In this document: positions 1-8,197 of the stretch, in pieces
How positions within the stretch are numbered: the first letter of the stretch is position 1
How the letters are laid out: every line of letters begins with the position of its first letter
NCBI GenBank assembly: GCA_903837125.1
Contig: CAILTG010000043.1
Location: 1-39,674 of the forward strand
Reading direction: 5' to 3'
DNA length: 39,674 bases
Source: Candidatus Magasanikiibacteriota bacterium
Lineage (GTDB): Bacteria; Patescibacteriota; Patescibacteriia; Magasanikbacterales; UBA922
Translations under genes and position numbers: made by a program
The notes under the pieces: generated by a model
What the model saw: only the letters and a program-made list of their open reading frames with translations
What the model was told of the DNA's origin: nothing
The model's database searches: none

Positions 1-846
1 TCCACATTTGAAAAGTCCGCAGAGTGCTTTAGGATCATTCTTTAATTTGTATTGCGGACGACTGCGACCGTGGAGAACCTCTTGTACTTGGTCAAAAAGT
101 TGCTTGGAGATAATCGGCTGGTGTTTGCCTTCATAAATTTCTTTGCCATATTTAAAGTGACCATAGTAAAAAGGATTAGAAAGGATGAAGGCAACTCTTT
201 TACGGTGGAATCTCTTTCCATTTCTAGTAACAAGCTTATTGCGTTCAAAAAACGAAGTAATATCTTCAAGCCTCGAGACTCCTTTGGCATACATTTCAAA
301 CGCCATCCGGACGATCCCAGCTTTTCTTTTATCTACTATAACAGTCTTAGTCCGGATATCATTCATGTATCCCACGGGCGCGAGGCTTGGATATATTCCA
401 TTCCTTACTTTTTGACGCAAACCTCTTTTAACATTTTCAGAAAGAGAGTCCACATAATATTTGCTTTGACCAAAGGAAATATTTAACATGAACTTGCCCT
501 GCGAAGTTGGTTCAAACCAGAACTGTGGGAATTTAAGGGCTTGGATTTTGCCCGTATCCAAAAGATAGATGACCTTGCCACCATCCACGCTGTTTCTGGC
601 CAGGCGATCCGGGTGCCAGGCTAAAATTCCTTGAGCCTCGCCTTGCTCTAACCTTTCTATCATCTCATTGAAAATAGGACGACCAGGAATTTTAGCAGTG
701 CGTTTTTCAATAAAGATGTTTTGAATATACAAGCCCTCACGTTTGGCAAATTCCCGCAGTTCTGTGAGCTGGGCTTCAATGCTTAAAACTTGTTTGTCTT
801 CCACGTCAGTGGATTTCCTAGCATAGAGGAAAAATTTTTGTTCCAT
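1..846 (-). CDS. Large serine recombinase, C-terminus cut by window edge
   Basis: Site-specific DNA recombinase of the large serine class, the type that integrates and excises phages and mobile elements. The 282 codons from the ATG at 846 to the window edge are open without a stop. The resolvase domain begins with FLYARKSTD, where Ser12 is the expected nucleophile, followed by SIEAQ and the conserved AWHPDRLARN stretch. Next comes the linker SKYYVDSLSENVKRG, then a 'recombinase' domain with APVGY and NPFYYGHFKYG (about residues 155-255). At the edge, CGLFKCG looks like the start of the zinc-ribbon domain. No Shine-Dalgarno site is visible upstream. The 5' leader holds nested inverted repeats (879-978), which may be an attachment site or a leader structure. 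Family assignment is firm; the element it belongs to lies outside the window. Confidence 0.93.
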   Translation of the reverse strand, partial: MEQKFFLYARKSTDVEDKQVLSIEAQLTELREFAKREGLYIQNIFIEKRTAKIPGRPIFNEMIERLEQGEAQGILAWHPDRLARNSVDGGKVIYLLDTGKIQALKFPQFWFEPTSQGKFMLNISFGQSKYYVDSLSENVKRGLRQKVRNGIYPSLAPVGYMNDIRTKTVIVDKRKAGIVRMAFEMYAKGVSRLEDITSFFERNKLVTRNGKRFHRKRVAFILSNPFYYGHFKYGKEIYEGKHQPIISKQLFDQVQEVLHGRSRPQYKLKNDPKALCGLFKCG

Positions 847-878
847 ATATTTTTTAATTAAAAAATAAATTAAATTTA

Positions 879-978
879 AATAGCCACCCCGGTGCAACCA
901 ACCCAATAAGAGTAACTCTCTTGGATTGTCCGAGATGGCTATTAAAAAAAGCTACTCTTTTTGTTTGGGTTGGTTGCA
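879..978. repeat. Nested inverted repeats in recombinase leader, possible att site
   Basis: Three pairs of complementary arms interleave. The perfect 14-base pair TGCAACCAACCCAA (893-906) and its complement (965-978) encloses AAGAGTA (908-914) with TACTCTT (953-959). AATAGCCA (879-886) can pair with TGGCTATT (936-943), which would cross the other stems as a pseudoknot. The block lies about 30 bases upstream of the recombinase start, in its leader. It could be an element end or att site, an operator, or a folded 5' UTR; the sequence alone does not decide. Confidence 0.6.
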
Positions 979-1019
979 TAAATAGTATAACATATATTTA
1001 AAATAATGAAAATTTTTTC

Positions 1020-1222
1020 CATTATATAAACACACAATCACTTTTTCGTACAACGACGGGCAGCAATCCTCGAAACGAAAAAAGCGCGTGGCTTCGCGCA
1101 ATTTCCCTGGTCGTTATTGTCCGAAAAAAGCTCTTGTGTTAAATTGGTAGAAACATACACCTCAACATTTTATTTTATTGTCCGGAGTGATATAATATTG
1201 CACAATGTGAGAGGAGGGGGAG
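1020..1222. other. Intergenic stretch without a clear gene
   Basis: No convincing ORF is seen. A GCGCG/CGCGC hairpin at 1084-1099 is followed by a T-run on the minus strand, like a minus-strand intrinsic terminator, although no minus-strand gene feeds it. Bases around 1053-1115 can form a longer stem (CGAC...GTCG). ATTGTCCG occurs at 925-932, 1116-1123 and 1177-1184. A TATAAT at 1191-1196 could be the -10 box for the plus-strand gene, but its -35 box is weak. Confidence 0.4.
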
Positions 1223-1254
1223 AAATAATCCCGACTTCAGTCGGGATTATTTTT
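1223..1254. terminator. Hairpin with 13-bp stem, bidirectional terminator-like
   Basis: A perfect stem (AAATAATCCCGAC with its complement, loop TTCA) is flanked by A-runs and T-runs on both sides. It sits between a putative -10 box at 1191-1196 and the next plus-strand gene, so it could attenuate that gene or block readthrough in both directions. Confidence 0.6.
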
Positions 1255-1273
1255 AAAAAATAATTAAAAATAT

Positions 1274-1792
1274 ATGAAAAAAACACGTTTGTGGTTAGTA
1301 GCGGTCATGTTTTTTGTTTTGTTGGTAGTGGCTTTGGCCATTATTTTATTTTATGGTTGGTTTTTAAATAAAATGGCGCGTGTGGATGCTGGCACAGCTC
1401 GGGCAACTTTTCCTTATGCAGATTATTCAATAGCAGAATTAAATAAATTATATCCGCAATATATTGAAAATAATGCCACGACTACTCAAAGTCCAGAACA
1501 AACACACCAATTATTTGTGGACGCACTTAAAAAAGGTGATTTTGATACAGCAGTGAAATGTTGTTTTAGAGAAGGGGATCAGGCAAAGATGAAAGAAGGG
1601 TTACAAAAAGTGAAAGATGATGGTTATTTGCAGGAGATGGTCACAGATTTAGACCAATCGATAAAACAAATAAGTTCTAGTTCTGTTGCAGCAACTTATT
1701 CTTATTCTGTTGTTAAAGAAGGTAAAAATTTTGGGCATAGAATAGATTTTTTAAAAAATGATCAAGGTGTTTGGTTGATTGAATCGTTGTAA
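1274..1792 (+). CDS. Membrane-anchored protein of unknown function, possibly NTF2-like
   Basis: 172 residues. An uncleaved-looking N-terminal membrane segment (about residues 7-29, after a KKTR start) is followed by an outside domain. Residues about 75-172 (FVDALKKGDFDTAVKCC, then GVWLIESL at the end) have the helix-then-strand look of NTF2-like/DUF4878-type domains: repeated 'ALKKGDFDTA' style helices, then an antiparallel sheet ending in a 'W.I..L' strand. That is a resemblance, not a firm family hit. It lies 53 bases upstream of the giant exported protein on the same strand, so the two may be co-transcribed and both act at the cell surface. Confidence 0.7.
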   Translation: MKKTRLWLVAVMFFVLLVVALAIILFYGWFLNKMARVDAGTARATFPYADYSIAELNKLYPQYIENNATTTQSPEQTHQLFVDALKKGDFDTAVKCCFREGDQAKMKEGLQKVKDDGYLQEMVTDLDQSIKQISSSSVAATYSYSVVKEGKNFGHRIDFLKNDQGVWLIESL

Positions 1793-1845
1793 ACACTTAA
1801 AATATATAATATAACACATACTAGACATTAAATTATCTATAAAAT

Positions 1846-4800
1846 ATGAAATTAAGGAGGGGGGCTAATTTTTGGATAACCACTGGAATATTTTTCGGGG
1901 TGGTTGTCTGTTTTTTTATATTTATTTTTTCCAGCAATGAAGCAGATTCTTATGACACCACTGTGGCGCACCCGAATATTGCCGAATTGGCCGCTAAATT
2001 GTATAACCAGCAGGGTTTTACTAAAAAATTGACTAATCAAGAAATTGAGTGGCTTAAGCAAGGGGCTGAGGATGAAGATGTACCCACGCGCTGGTTCAAT
2101 CATTTTTATGATCCGATTTATAATCATGGCCTAACTTTTGGCAGAATTTGGCAATCAGCCAAAGCTTGGGCTACTGATTATAATAATCAAAAAAATTATT
2201 CTTTAGGAGATAATTCTTGGAATCGGGCGCTTAGTGATTTTAAAAAAGGCAATCAGGAGCTGACTTTTAAAGAATTAGGTCATACTTTGCATTTATTGGC
2301 TGATATGACTGTACCAGCTCATACCAGAGATCAAGTGCATGCTCTTCCACCAGATTCTTATGAACAATTTGTAAAAAATAATTGGAATAATATTATTCCA
2401 ACTTTAAAATACAATTATTTATCAGTCAGTAATTTGAATAGTACATTTGATGTTTTAGCTAATTATTCTAACAATAATTTTTATAGTGATAAGACAATTG
2501 AAGATAAAAAATATTCATTGGTTAAAATTACAAATAAAGTTATTGGTAAAGATATTTATGGTGATTATTATGTTTATAATTTTAAAGATGATTGTAGGGT
2601 TTTTGGTTCTGAAGATGGATTGAATTGGCAACAATTATTAACAAACAAAACTGAAAGAATGAATTTTGTTGATGATAATATTATCCTCACCGATTACGCC
2701 CAACACCTTCTCCCTAAAGCTATTGGTTATAGTGCTGGAGTGATTAAATTATTTTTTGATGAAGCTGATAAACAGAATGGTGGAGTGGATCTTTCTAGTA
2801 GCCGGATAAATGGTTGGGGAATTTTGGATAGTATTTTGGGTTCAGCTGTTCAATTGGCAGAAAATGCTAAGGATTATTATGATGCGCGGTTTGGGGGGAA
2901 AAGTGTGGCCATGGCTAATGAGACAAAGGAATTTGAAGCGGAGATTGTAAATACTGTGCTATTAGGCGATGCTCAAATTAAAACAGACAACCATACTAAG
3001 ATTAAGACTAAGATTGTGACAGCGAGTAATAATAAGACTGAGGCTAAGATTAAGAATAACGAACCAGTTGTTCAAGTTGCACCCGTAATTCCAGCGGTAA
3101 AAGAAAGTGTTTCAGCACCAAGTATAAAAACAATAAATTCACCAACTGGTGGGTATGTGGTTTATGGAGGGACGGGTGGCATGACTCAGAACTCAGCTAA
3201 CATAACCCAAACCCCGAATTCCGATAGTCAAACTTCAACACCTAACGACAACGCCACTAGCTCAACGATTTCTACCACAACCACAATAACAACCACTACA
3301 ACACCTAATGATGTGACGACTTCAACACCAACTTCAACTATTCAAACTCCAACCACAACAGATAGTAACACCACAACTACCACCACTACACCTGACCAAG
3401 TTACCACTTCAACACCTAATACGCCAACCACCACTTGTACAGACGCACTGCAATGCGTTTCTACACCAACCACCACAACTTCCACAATTATTACAACTAC
3501 AACTACCTCAACTGTAGATATTACCACCTCTACCACGTCCACTCCGGATTTAACACCTACTAGCACCACTTCAACTGTGCCAGACGTGGTAATTAATGAA
3601 GTGGCTTGGGCGGGCACGTCACCTGGCACACCTTATGATCAATGGCTAGAGTTGTATAATAATAGTTCCACAGATATTAATTTAGGTGGCTGGCAATTAA
3701 GTATTTCTGGCAGAAAAATTATTTTGAATGCTTCCACCATTCCGGCTCATGGCTATTATTTAATGGAACGTAATCGGGATGGCGCGGTTTTGGAAATAAC
3801 TGCTGACATGGTTTTTAGTTTGTATCCGGGTTTTAATCAAAGTGGTGAAGATTTACAATTAGTTAATGTCAACAATGAATTAATTGATGAAGTGAATTGT
3901 TCCAGTTCTTGGTTTGCGGGTGACGCAACAGATTATCGGAGTATGGAAAGAATTAATTCTACCAAAAGTGGCAATGATCAGAATAACTGGCAAAGCAGTG
4001 TAGGTATGCGGCTTTTAGGTAGATCGTATTTGGGTAGCAATTTAAATGGTTCACCCAAGCAGGCCAATAATGGTGGTTTGGTTTTGCGTGACAGTCAAGT
4101 AGAAAATAATTATGTTTTGAGTAAAAAAAATAGCCCTTATATTTTAGAATTTTTTAAAGTACCAGCCGGAAAAACTTTAACTATTGAACCAGGGGTAACC
4201 ATTAAAGCCAGATTTTCTGCTTCTGATATTGAAGTCCATGGAAATTTAATAGTGAATGGCACTGAATCAGAACCTGTAGTCTTTACTTCTTTAGGTGATA
4301 ATCCGACTTCGGGAAGTTGGCTGGGAATTTGGTTTTATCCCGGTTCTAATGGATCAATTGATCACACAAAAATTAATTATGCAGGTAGTCTTGGTAGATC
4401 AGGGGATATTACTTTTGTTAACCAGGTTATTAGGGTTAATAATGCTACAGTAAATATTGAAAATTCTGAGTTTAGTAATAATTTAGGAACCATGATTTAT
4501 TTAACCAATGCTTCAGCAAGCGTTGACCAGGTTAGTTTTAGAGGTGGTGAAAAGGCCCTAGCAGCCCAAAATTCTGAGGTAAGTTTAACCAATAGTAGTT
4601 TTGTGGATTTTACTTACGAAAGGGGACCGGTTACTATTGAAGATGTTTGGCCAACTTTGAATAATTTAAGTTTTTCAGGTAATGCTTTGAATCGTGTTTA
4701 TGGTGATGCCATTTATGTTACCGGTTCGCAAACTTTAAGCAAGGAGATCTCTAAACAAATTTATTTTAGTTGGACTATGGTGAAACCTGGTGCTATTTTG

Positions 4801-5388
4801 TCCATTGCTCCAGGTTCAGAAGTAAATTTTATACCGTTTGGGGGAATGGAAATAAAAGGAAGTTTGTTTAGTAATGGCACGGAGTCTGAACCGGTAGTCT
4901 TCCAACCCTTAAATAATGGTAAAAATTGGGCGCAAATAAAATTTGAAAATTCTAATTCTAATTTATCATATACTAATTTTTTTGGCGGTAATTTAGCCAC
5001 TAATATTTCAGAAGCTGATAGTGGGATGATTGTGGCTAATAATTCTACATTGCAAATGGATCATGTGGTTTTAGCTAATCCTTATCGTCCGGGCAATTCT
5101 TTATTTTTAAATAATTCGCAAGTTACTTTAAACAACAGCCAGATTTATGACAGCGAAAAATTTAATAATATTTGGGTACCGAGTTTGGGTATAAAAGTAC
5201 AGGGCGGGGAAGTGTATTTAACCAATAATCAATTCAATAAAATTCAAACTGGTATTGGCGCGAATGATAATGCGTTGTTATATTTATTTTCTATGTCTAC
5301 TTCTAGTTTTTCTGAAGTGGATAATTTGATTTCTTGGAGTGGTTGGACAGGGTTTGATAGCCAGCCACAAATTATTGGTAGCGAGTAG
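1846..5388 (+). CDS. Giant surface protein: PLC-like + lamin-tail + beta-helix
   Basis: 1180 residues in four parts. An N-terminal membrane or signal segment spans about residues 9-29. Residues about 40-310 resemble zinc-dependent phospholipase C/S1-P1 nuclease-like proteins: GAEDEDVPTRWFNHFYDP, then GHTLHLLADMTVPAHT (about 145-160), whose His and Asp residues fit metal ligands, then YAQHLLPKAIGYSAGVI. Residues about 455-580 are a Thr/Ser/Pro-rich linker. Residues about 581-715 form a lamin-tail domain (VVINEVAWAGTS...WLELYNNS). The remainder is a right-handed beta-helix with repeats such as NGTESEPVVF, which occurs twice. Probably exported and anchored at the cell surface, acting on lipids, nucleic acids or envelope material. 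The domain order is clear; catalysis is inferred. Confidence 0.88.
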   Translation: MKLRRGANFWITTGIFFGVVVCFFIFIFSSNEADSYDTTVAHPNIAELAAKLYNQQGFTKKLTNQEIEWLKQGAEDEDVPTRWFNHFYDPIYNHGLTFGRIWQSAKAWATDYNNQKNYSLGDNSWNRALSDFKKGNQELTFKELGHTLHLLADMTVPAHTRDQVHALPPDSYEQFVKNNWNNIIPTLKYNYLSVSNLNSTFDVLANYSNNNFYSDKTIEDKKYSLVKITNKVIGKDIYGDYYVYNFKDDCRVFGSEDGLNWQQLLTNKTERMNFVDDNIILTDYAQHLLPKAIGYSAGVIKLFFDEADKQNGGVDLSSSRINGWGILDSILGSAVQLAENAKDYYDARFGGKSVAMANETKEFEAEIVNTVLLGDAQIKTDNHTKIKTKIVTASNNKTEAKIKNNEPVVQVAPVIPAVKESVSAPSIKTINSPTGGYVVYGGTGGMTQNSANITQTPNSDSQTSTPNDNATSSTISTTTTITTTTTPNDVTTSTPTSTIQTPTTTDSNTTTTTTTPDQVTTSTPNTPTTTCTDALQCVSTPTTTTSTIITTTTTSTVDITTSTTSTPDLTPTSTTSTVPDVVINEVAWAGTSPGTPYDQWLELYNNSSTDINLGGWQLSISGRKIILNASTIPAHGYYLMERNRDGAVLEITADMVFSLYPGFNQSGEDLQLVNVNNELIDEVNCSSSWFAGDATDYRSMERINSTKSGNDQNNWQSSVGMRLLGRSYLGSNLNGSPKQANNGGLVLRDSQVENNYVLSKKNSPYILEFFKVPAGKTLTIEPGVTIKARFSASDIEVHGNLIVNGTESEPVVFTSLGDNPTSGSWLGIWFYPGSNGSIDHTKINYAGSLGRSGDITFVNQVIRVNNATVNIENSEFSNNLGTMIYLTNASASVDQVSFRGGEKALAAQNSEVSLTNSSFVDFTYERGPVTIEDVWPTLNNLSFSGNALNRVYGDAIYVTGSQTLSKEISKQIYFSWTMVKPGAILSIAPGSEVNFIPFGGMEIKGSLFSNGTESEPVVFQPLNNGKNWAQIKFENSNSNLSYTNFFGGNLATNISEADSGMIVANNSTLQMDHVVLANPYRPGNSLFLNNSQVTLNNSQIYDSEKFNNIWVPSLGIKVQGGEVYLTNNQFNKIQTGIGANDNALLYLFSMSTSSFSEVDNLISWSGWTGFDSQPQIIGSE

Positions 5389-5439
5389 TCACAAAAAAAT
5401 AACCTAAGGGTTATTTTTATTGTGTCAGAGGAGGGGATC
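5387..5439. repeat. Copy 1 of 53-bp direct repeat (tRNA 3' end plus terminator)
   Basis: Identical to 5537-5589. It contains the last bases of the tRNA-Met gene (acceptor 3' strand and part of the T arm, on the minus strand) plus its downstream hairpin. It starts at the stop codon of the giant protein gene. The 97 bases between copies hold two more palindromes (CACAAAAACC/GGTTTTCGTG and GAGAAAAC/GTTTTCTC). Such a tRNA-end duplication can be an integration scar or a local tandem duplication. Confidence 0.85.
5393..5420 (+). terminator. Intrinsic terminator of the giant surface protein gene
   Basis: Stem AAAATAACC/GGTTATTTT with loop TAAG and a following T-rich tract, directly after the stop codon. 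It is a copy of the hairpin behind the tRNA. Confidence 0.7.
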
Positions 5440-5536
5440 TCACTCGCTTCGCTCTCACAAAAACCTTCGGGTTTTCGTGGGCTTTCCTCAGCAAGAGAAA
5501 ACTATCGTTTTCTCCCTTTCCAGTTCGCTCCTCTCC

Positions 5537-5589
5537 AGTCACAAAAAAATAACCTAAGGGTTATTTTTATTGTGTCAGAGGAGGGGATC
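5537..5589. repeat. Copy 2 of 53-bp direct repeat, overlapping the tRNA 3' end
   Basis: Identical to 5387-5439, offset by 150 bases. This copy belongs to the intact tRNA gene. Confidence 0.85.
5543..5570 (-). terminator. Intrinsic terminator of tRNA-Met
   Basis: On the minus strand the stem AAAATAACC/GGTTATTTT with a T-run follows the tRNA 3' end within a few bases. Confidence 0.7.
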
Positions 5590-5646
5590 GAACCCTCGAC
5601 CTTAGCGTTATGAATGCTACGCTCTTACCAACTGAGCTACTCTGAC
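5573..5646 (-). tRNA. tRNA-Met (CAT), elongator type or Ile2
   Basis: Cloverleaf read on the minus strand: acceptor GTCAGAG/CTCTGAC, D arm GCTC...GAGC with AGTTGGTAA, anticodon loop TTCATAA giving anticodon CAT, and T arm GAGGG-TTCGATC-CCCTC. The last base pair of the anticodon stem is an A-C mismatch. The three G-C pairs typical of initiator tRNA are absent, so it is elongator tRNA-Met or a lysidine-modified tRNA-Ile. CCA is not encoded. A promoter and a terminator flank it closely. Confidence 0.93.
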
Positions 5647-5660
5647 ATTTTCTGCCGTAT

Positions 5661-5689
5661 AGAATACCAAATATTTTAACAAAAGTCAA
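5661..5689 (-). promoter_or_regulatory. Promoter of tRNA-Met
   Basis: Minus strand: -35 TTGACT (5684-5689), 17-base spacer, -10 TATTCT (5661-5666). The predicted start point is a few bases before the tRNA 5' end. Confidence 0.7.
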
Positions 5690-5690
5690 T

Positions 5691-5718
5691 AAAACCATCC
5701 CGTGTCGGGGATGGTTTA
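5691..5718 (-). terminator. Intrinsic terminator of the HU gene
   Basis: Stem AAACCATCCC/GGGATGGTTT followed on the minus strand by TTTTATT, about 30 bases after the HU stop codon. Confidence 0.75.
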
Positions 5719-5749
5719 TGAGATCTGTTTGAATCTGTGCAATCAATGC

Positions 5750-6034
5750 TTAGGCTTTACCTTTTAAGGCATCCTTTAAACTTTTTCCCGCCTTGAATTT
5801 TGGAACAATAACTGAAGGAATTTGAATTTTTTGAGTTGGGTTTTGTGGATTGACACCAACACGTCCAGCGCGGGTTTTAGCGCTAAAAGCTCCAAAGCCA
5901 GCAATGGTTACTTCACCAGCTGCCTTAAGGGTGGCAGTGATAATTTCGGTTAAAGCCTCTATCATGGCTTCTCCTTCTTTTTTTGAGATGCCGACTTTTT
6001 CAGCAATTTTTTGAGCTAATTCTGCTTTGTTCAT
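5750..6034 (-). CDS. hup: DNA-binding protein HU
   Basis: Small dimeric nucleoid protein that bends DNA. 94 residues, the normal length. The N-terminal helical dimer domain (MNKAELAQKIAEKVGISKK) is followed by GFGAFSAKTRAGRVGVNPQNP, the beta-arm region with the Pro that intercalates into DNA, and the C-terminal helix PKFKAGKSLKDAL. The arm motif is RAGRVGVNPQNP rather than the more usual RxxRxGRNPQTG, so one arginine of the consensus is a valine here. Single-gene transcription unit with its own consensus promoter and terminator. Confidence 0.96.
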   Translation of the reverse strand: MNKAELAQKIAEKVGISKKEGEAMIEALTEIITATLKAAGEVTIAGFGAFSAKTRAGRVGVNPQNPTQKIQIPSVIVPKFKAGKSLKDALKGKA

Positions 6035-6093
6035 ATAGTTTTTAAATTAAGAATAAGACGAAGATTAAGAAAAATAGCTTAATCTACACAATT

Positions 6094-6122
6094 AGTATAC
6101 TCCAAAAATAAATTTATGTCAA
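6094..6122 (-). promoter_or_regulatory. Promoter of the HU gene
   Basis: Minus strand: perfect -35 TTGACA (6117-6122), 17-base spacer, -10 TATACT (6094-6099). A 10-bp hairpin (6132-6155, TTTTTGGTTG and complement) lies just upstream and could be an operator or the boundary of the neighbouring repeat. Confidence 0.8.
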
Positions 6123-6155
6123 TAGAGCCAATTTTTGGTTGTCCACAACCAAAAA

Positions 6156-6310
6156 ATGTCAAATTCACCTAATTTCTAATTCATCTAATAAAATTACCAA
6201 TGACAAATATCCAATTTCCAATCAATACTAAATTTCAAAGATTAAAATTTAAATTTAACATTTGGATTTTGACATTTTATTAGAAATTAGGTGAATTAGG
6301 TGAATTGGAA
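6156..6310. repeat. AT-rich inverted repeat element between HU and rny
   Basis: The left arm (6156-6195) and right arm (6275-6310) are imperfect inverted copies built on 'aattcacctaatttctaa'. The middle contains 'ccaatttccaatca' and 'aatgacaaa' words. Bases 6162-6195 recur at 12267-12300 with one mismatch, and the middle words recur within leuS. It fits a dispersed, MITE-like or palindromic intergenic repeat without coding capacity. Confidence 0.75.
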
Positions 6311-6315
6311 ATTTA

Positions 6316-6341
6316 AAGAGTCCGTTTTGAGACGGACTCTT
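6316..6341 (-). terminator. Terminator downstream of rny
   Basis: Perfect stem AAGAGTCCGT/ACGGACTCTT just after the rny stop on the minus strand. The T-tract is short (TTTAAATTT), so efficiency is uncertain. Confidence 0.6.
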
Positions 6342-6369
6342 GTGTTGGTTTAAGTATTTGATTTGTAGT

Positions 6370-7896
6370 TTATTTCGCGTATTCTATAACTCTACTTTCT
6401 CTAATCACCATTACTCTAATTTCACCAGGGTATTGTAGTTCATTTTCAATGCGACGAGCAATGTCTTTGGCCAAGTTGTATGCTTGATAATCATCAACAG
6501 CATCAGGTTTTACAAATACGCGTACTTCACGGCCAGCTTGGATAGCATAAACTTTTTCCACACCTGGAAAATCAGCAGCGGTTTTTTCTAGTTCTTCCAA
6601 ACGAGCCACATATTGTTCATAAGTATCGCGACGAGCACCCACGCGTGAGCCAGAAATAGCATCAGCAGCTTTAACAATTTGTGTGATTAATTTTTCTGGT
6701 TTATCATCATGATGGTGCATCGCAGCGTCTTGAGCGTCTTCATCCAAACCAAATTTTCTTAAAATGGTGCCACCAATTTCTGGATGTGTACCTTGAGTTT
6801 CTTGATCTACAGCTTTGCCAATATCATGAAAGAAACCGGCTTTTTTAGCTTTAGCGGCATCCACTCCTAATTCTTCAGCTATTAATCCTGAAAGATAGGC
6901 CACTTCCATTGAATGGTTTAAAATGTTTTGACCATAAGAAGTGCGATATTTTAAACGACCCACAATGGAAACTAATTTTGGATCTAAACCGGTAATACCC
7001 AATTTGTACACTGCTTCTTCACCGGCATTTCTTATATCAATAGCTAATTCTCTTTTGGCTTCTTCAATAAATTCTTCAATTCTGGCTGGTTGAATGCGTC
7101 CGTCTTTAATTAATTTTTCTAAAGCAATTTGGCAAACGCGGCGACGGATAGGGGAAAAACCGGAAACTAAAATCATGTCTGGTGTGTCGTCAATAATTAA
7201 TTCACAGCCAGTCATTTTTTCAATAGTTTTGATATTGCGTCCGTCCTTGCCAATAATTCTACCTTTCATTTCATCGGAAGGTAGGGCTACAGCAGTGGAA
7301 GTGGTTTCAGATGAGTGATCAGAGGCACAGCGTTGGATACTAGTTAAAATTATTTCTGAAGCTTTGTGTTGGAATGTTTCACTGTTTTCACGTTCCAATT
7401 TCATAATGCGCACTACCAAATCTTCTTTGGTTTGGTCTTCAATTTTTTGGAAAAGTTCGGCCTTAGCTTCTTCTTTGGTGTAATTGGAAATGGTTTGTAA
7501 TTTTTCCATGGCCTTTTCATGGGCTTCATCTACCCGTTGTTTAATGGCTTGAATTTCTTCTACTTTTTGTTGCAAACGGGTTTTGCGATCTTCAAATTCC
7601 AATAATTTTTTGTCAAACAAAGACTCACGCTGTTCTAAGCGTGCTTGTATTTGACTTGTTTCTTTACGTCTTTGTTCTTCATCGTATTTAGCGTCATCAA
7701 TAACTTTGATGGCTTTTTCTCTGGCATGAAGCAAAATTTCTTGTTCTTTATTTTTTGCTTCATTTAAAAGTTTTTCAGCTCTAGCTTCAGCAGAATTGGC
7801 TGTTACCTGGGCTACTTGTTTGCGATAAAAATAGCCAGCTATAGCGCCAACTACTAAACCGCCGATACTCAAAGCGAGTAATAAAAATGTTGTCAT
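6370..7896 (-). CDS. rny: Ribonuclease Y
   Basis: Membrane-anchored endoribonuclease that starts mRNA decay. 508 residues, as usual for the family. In order: an N-terminal membrane helix (about residues 4-22), a long charged coiled coil (about 35-190), a KH RNA-binding domain with GRIIGKDGRNIKTIE (about 212-226), and an HD metal-dependent catalytic domain with LNHSMEVAYLSG, GFFHDIGKAVD and AAMHHHDDKPE. The HD pair and following His/Asp residues are intact. Transcribed alone on the minus strand; the 5' region has a possible promoter at 7950-7979. Confidence 0.97.
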   Translation of the reverse strand: MTTFLLLALSIGGLVVGAIAGYFYRKQVAQVTANSAEARAEKLLNEAKNKEQEILLHAREKAIKVIDDAKYDEEQRRKETSQIQARLEQRESLFDKKLLEFEDRKTRLQQKVEEIQAIKQRVDEAHEKAMEKLQTISNYTKEEAKAELFQKIEDQTKEDLVVRIMKLERENSETFQHKASEIILTSIQRCASDHSSETTSTAVALPSDEMKGRIIGKDGRNIKTIEKMTGCELIIDDTPDMILVSGFSPIRRRVCQIALEKLIKDGRIQPARIEEFIEEAKRELAIDIRNAGEEAVYKLGITGLDPKLVSIVGRLKYRTSYGQNILNHSMEVAYLSGLIAEELGVDAAKAKKAGFFHDIGKAVDQETQGTHPEIGGTILRKFGLDEDAQDAAMHHHDDKPEKLITQIVKAADAISGSRVGARRDTYEQYVARLEELEKTAADFPGVEKVYAIQAGREVRVFVKPDAVDDYQAYNLAKDIARRIENELQYPGEIRVMVIRESRVIEYAK

Positions 7897-8125
7897 ATAA
7901 AAAATTTCTCAGACCATTGAGAATTTCATCCACTTTTTGAAAGGGGATTATTATGAGTGTATACGAAGAATTGCCTCAAAATGAGGATAACCTAGAGAAG
8001 AAGTATTTTCAAATGATGTTTTAATTAAAGAAAATACACTTTTTTGGCTGGGTAAAGGCAAAATTCGTAAAGCAATCATATCTAGCTCAATAGTTTGTTT
8101 ATTAATTAAGCGTTATTATTGTAAC
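7897..8125. other. Gap between rny start and truB end
   Basis: It holds the likely rny promoter, a small hairpin at about 7903-7922 (TTCTCA...TGAGAA) in the rny leader, and no credible gene. A 23-codon plus-strand ORF at 7953 overlaps the promoter and is probably chance. Confidence 0.5.
7950..7979 (-). promoter_or_regulatory. Possible promoter of rny
   Basis: Minus strand: -35 TTGAGG (7974-7979), 18-base spacer, -10 CATAAT (7950-7955), about 55 bases before the start codon. Weaker match than the HU or tRNA promoters. Confidence 0.45.
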
Positions 8126-8150
8126 AAAAAACCGGTTGTTTGTCAACCGG
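8126..8150 (-). terminator. Intrinsic terminator of truB
   Basis: Minus strand: stem CCGGTTG/CAACCGG, 5-base loop, then a run of six T. A textbook intrinsic terminator about 50 bases after the truB stop. Confidence 0.85.
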
Positions 8151-8197
8151 AGTGGTTTAAGAGGGAAAAATTGACGGGTGTGGATAACTTCCGTTAC

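Noticed and set aside
52-486. Plus-strand open frames of 144 and 76 codons near the left edge
   Set aside because: They lie opposite the open recombinase frame, which has clear family motifs.
3230-3585. CRISPR-like or tandem DNA repeats in the surface-protein stalk
   Set aside because: The repetition is Thr-codon low complexity without regular spacers.
3342-3629. Minus-strand 95-codon frame rich in Val
   Set aside because: It is the antisense of the Thr-rich stalk of the surface protein; low-complexity codons give a spurious frame.
5422-5613. 63-codon plus-strand frame
   Set aside because: It spans the duplicated tRNA end and palindromes and is not a credible protein.
7953-8024. 23-codon ORF with AAGGGG upstream
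   Set aside because: It overlaps the likely rny promoter, has no following gene on that strand, and no further support.
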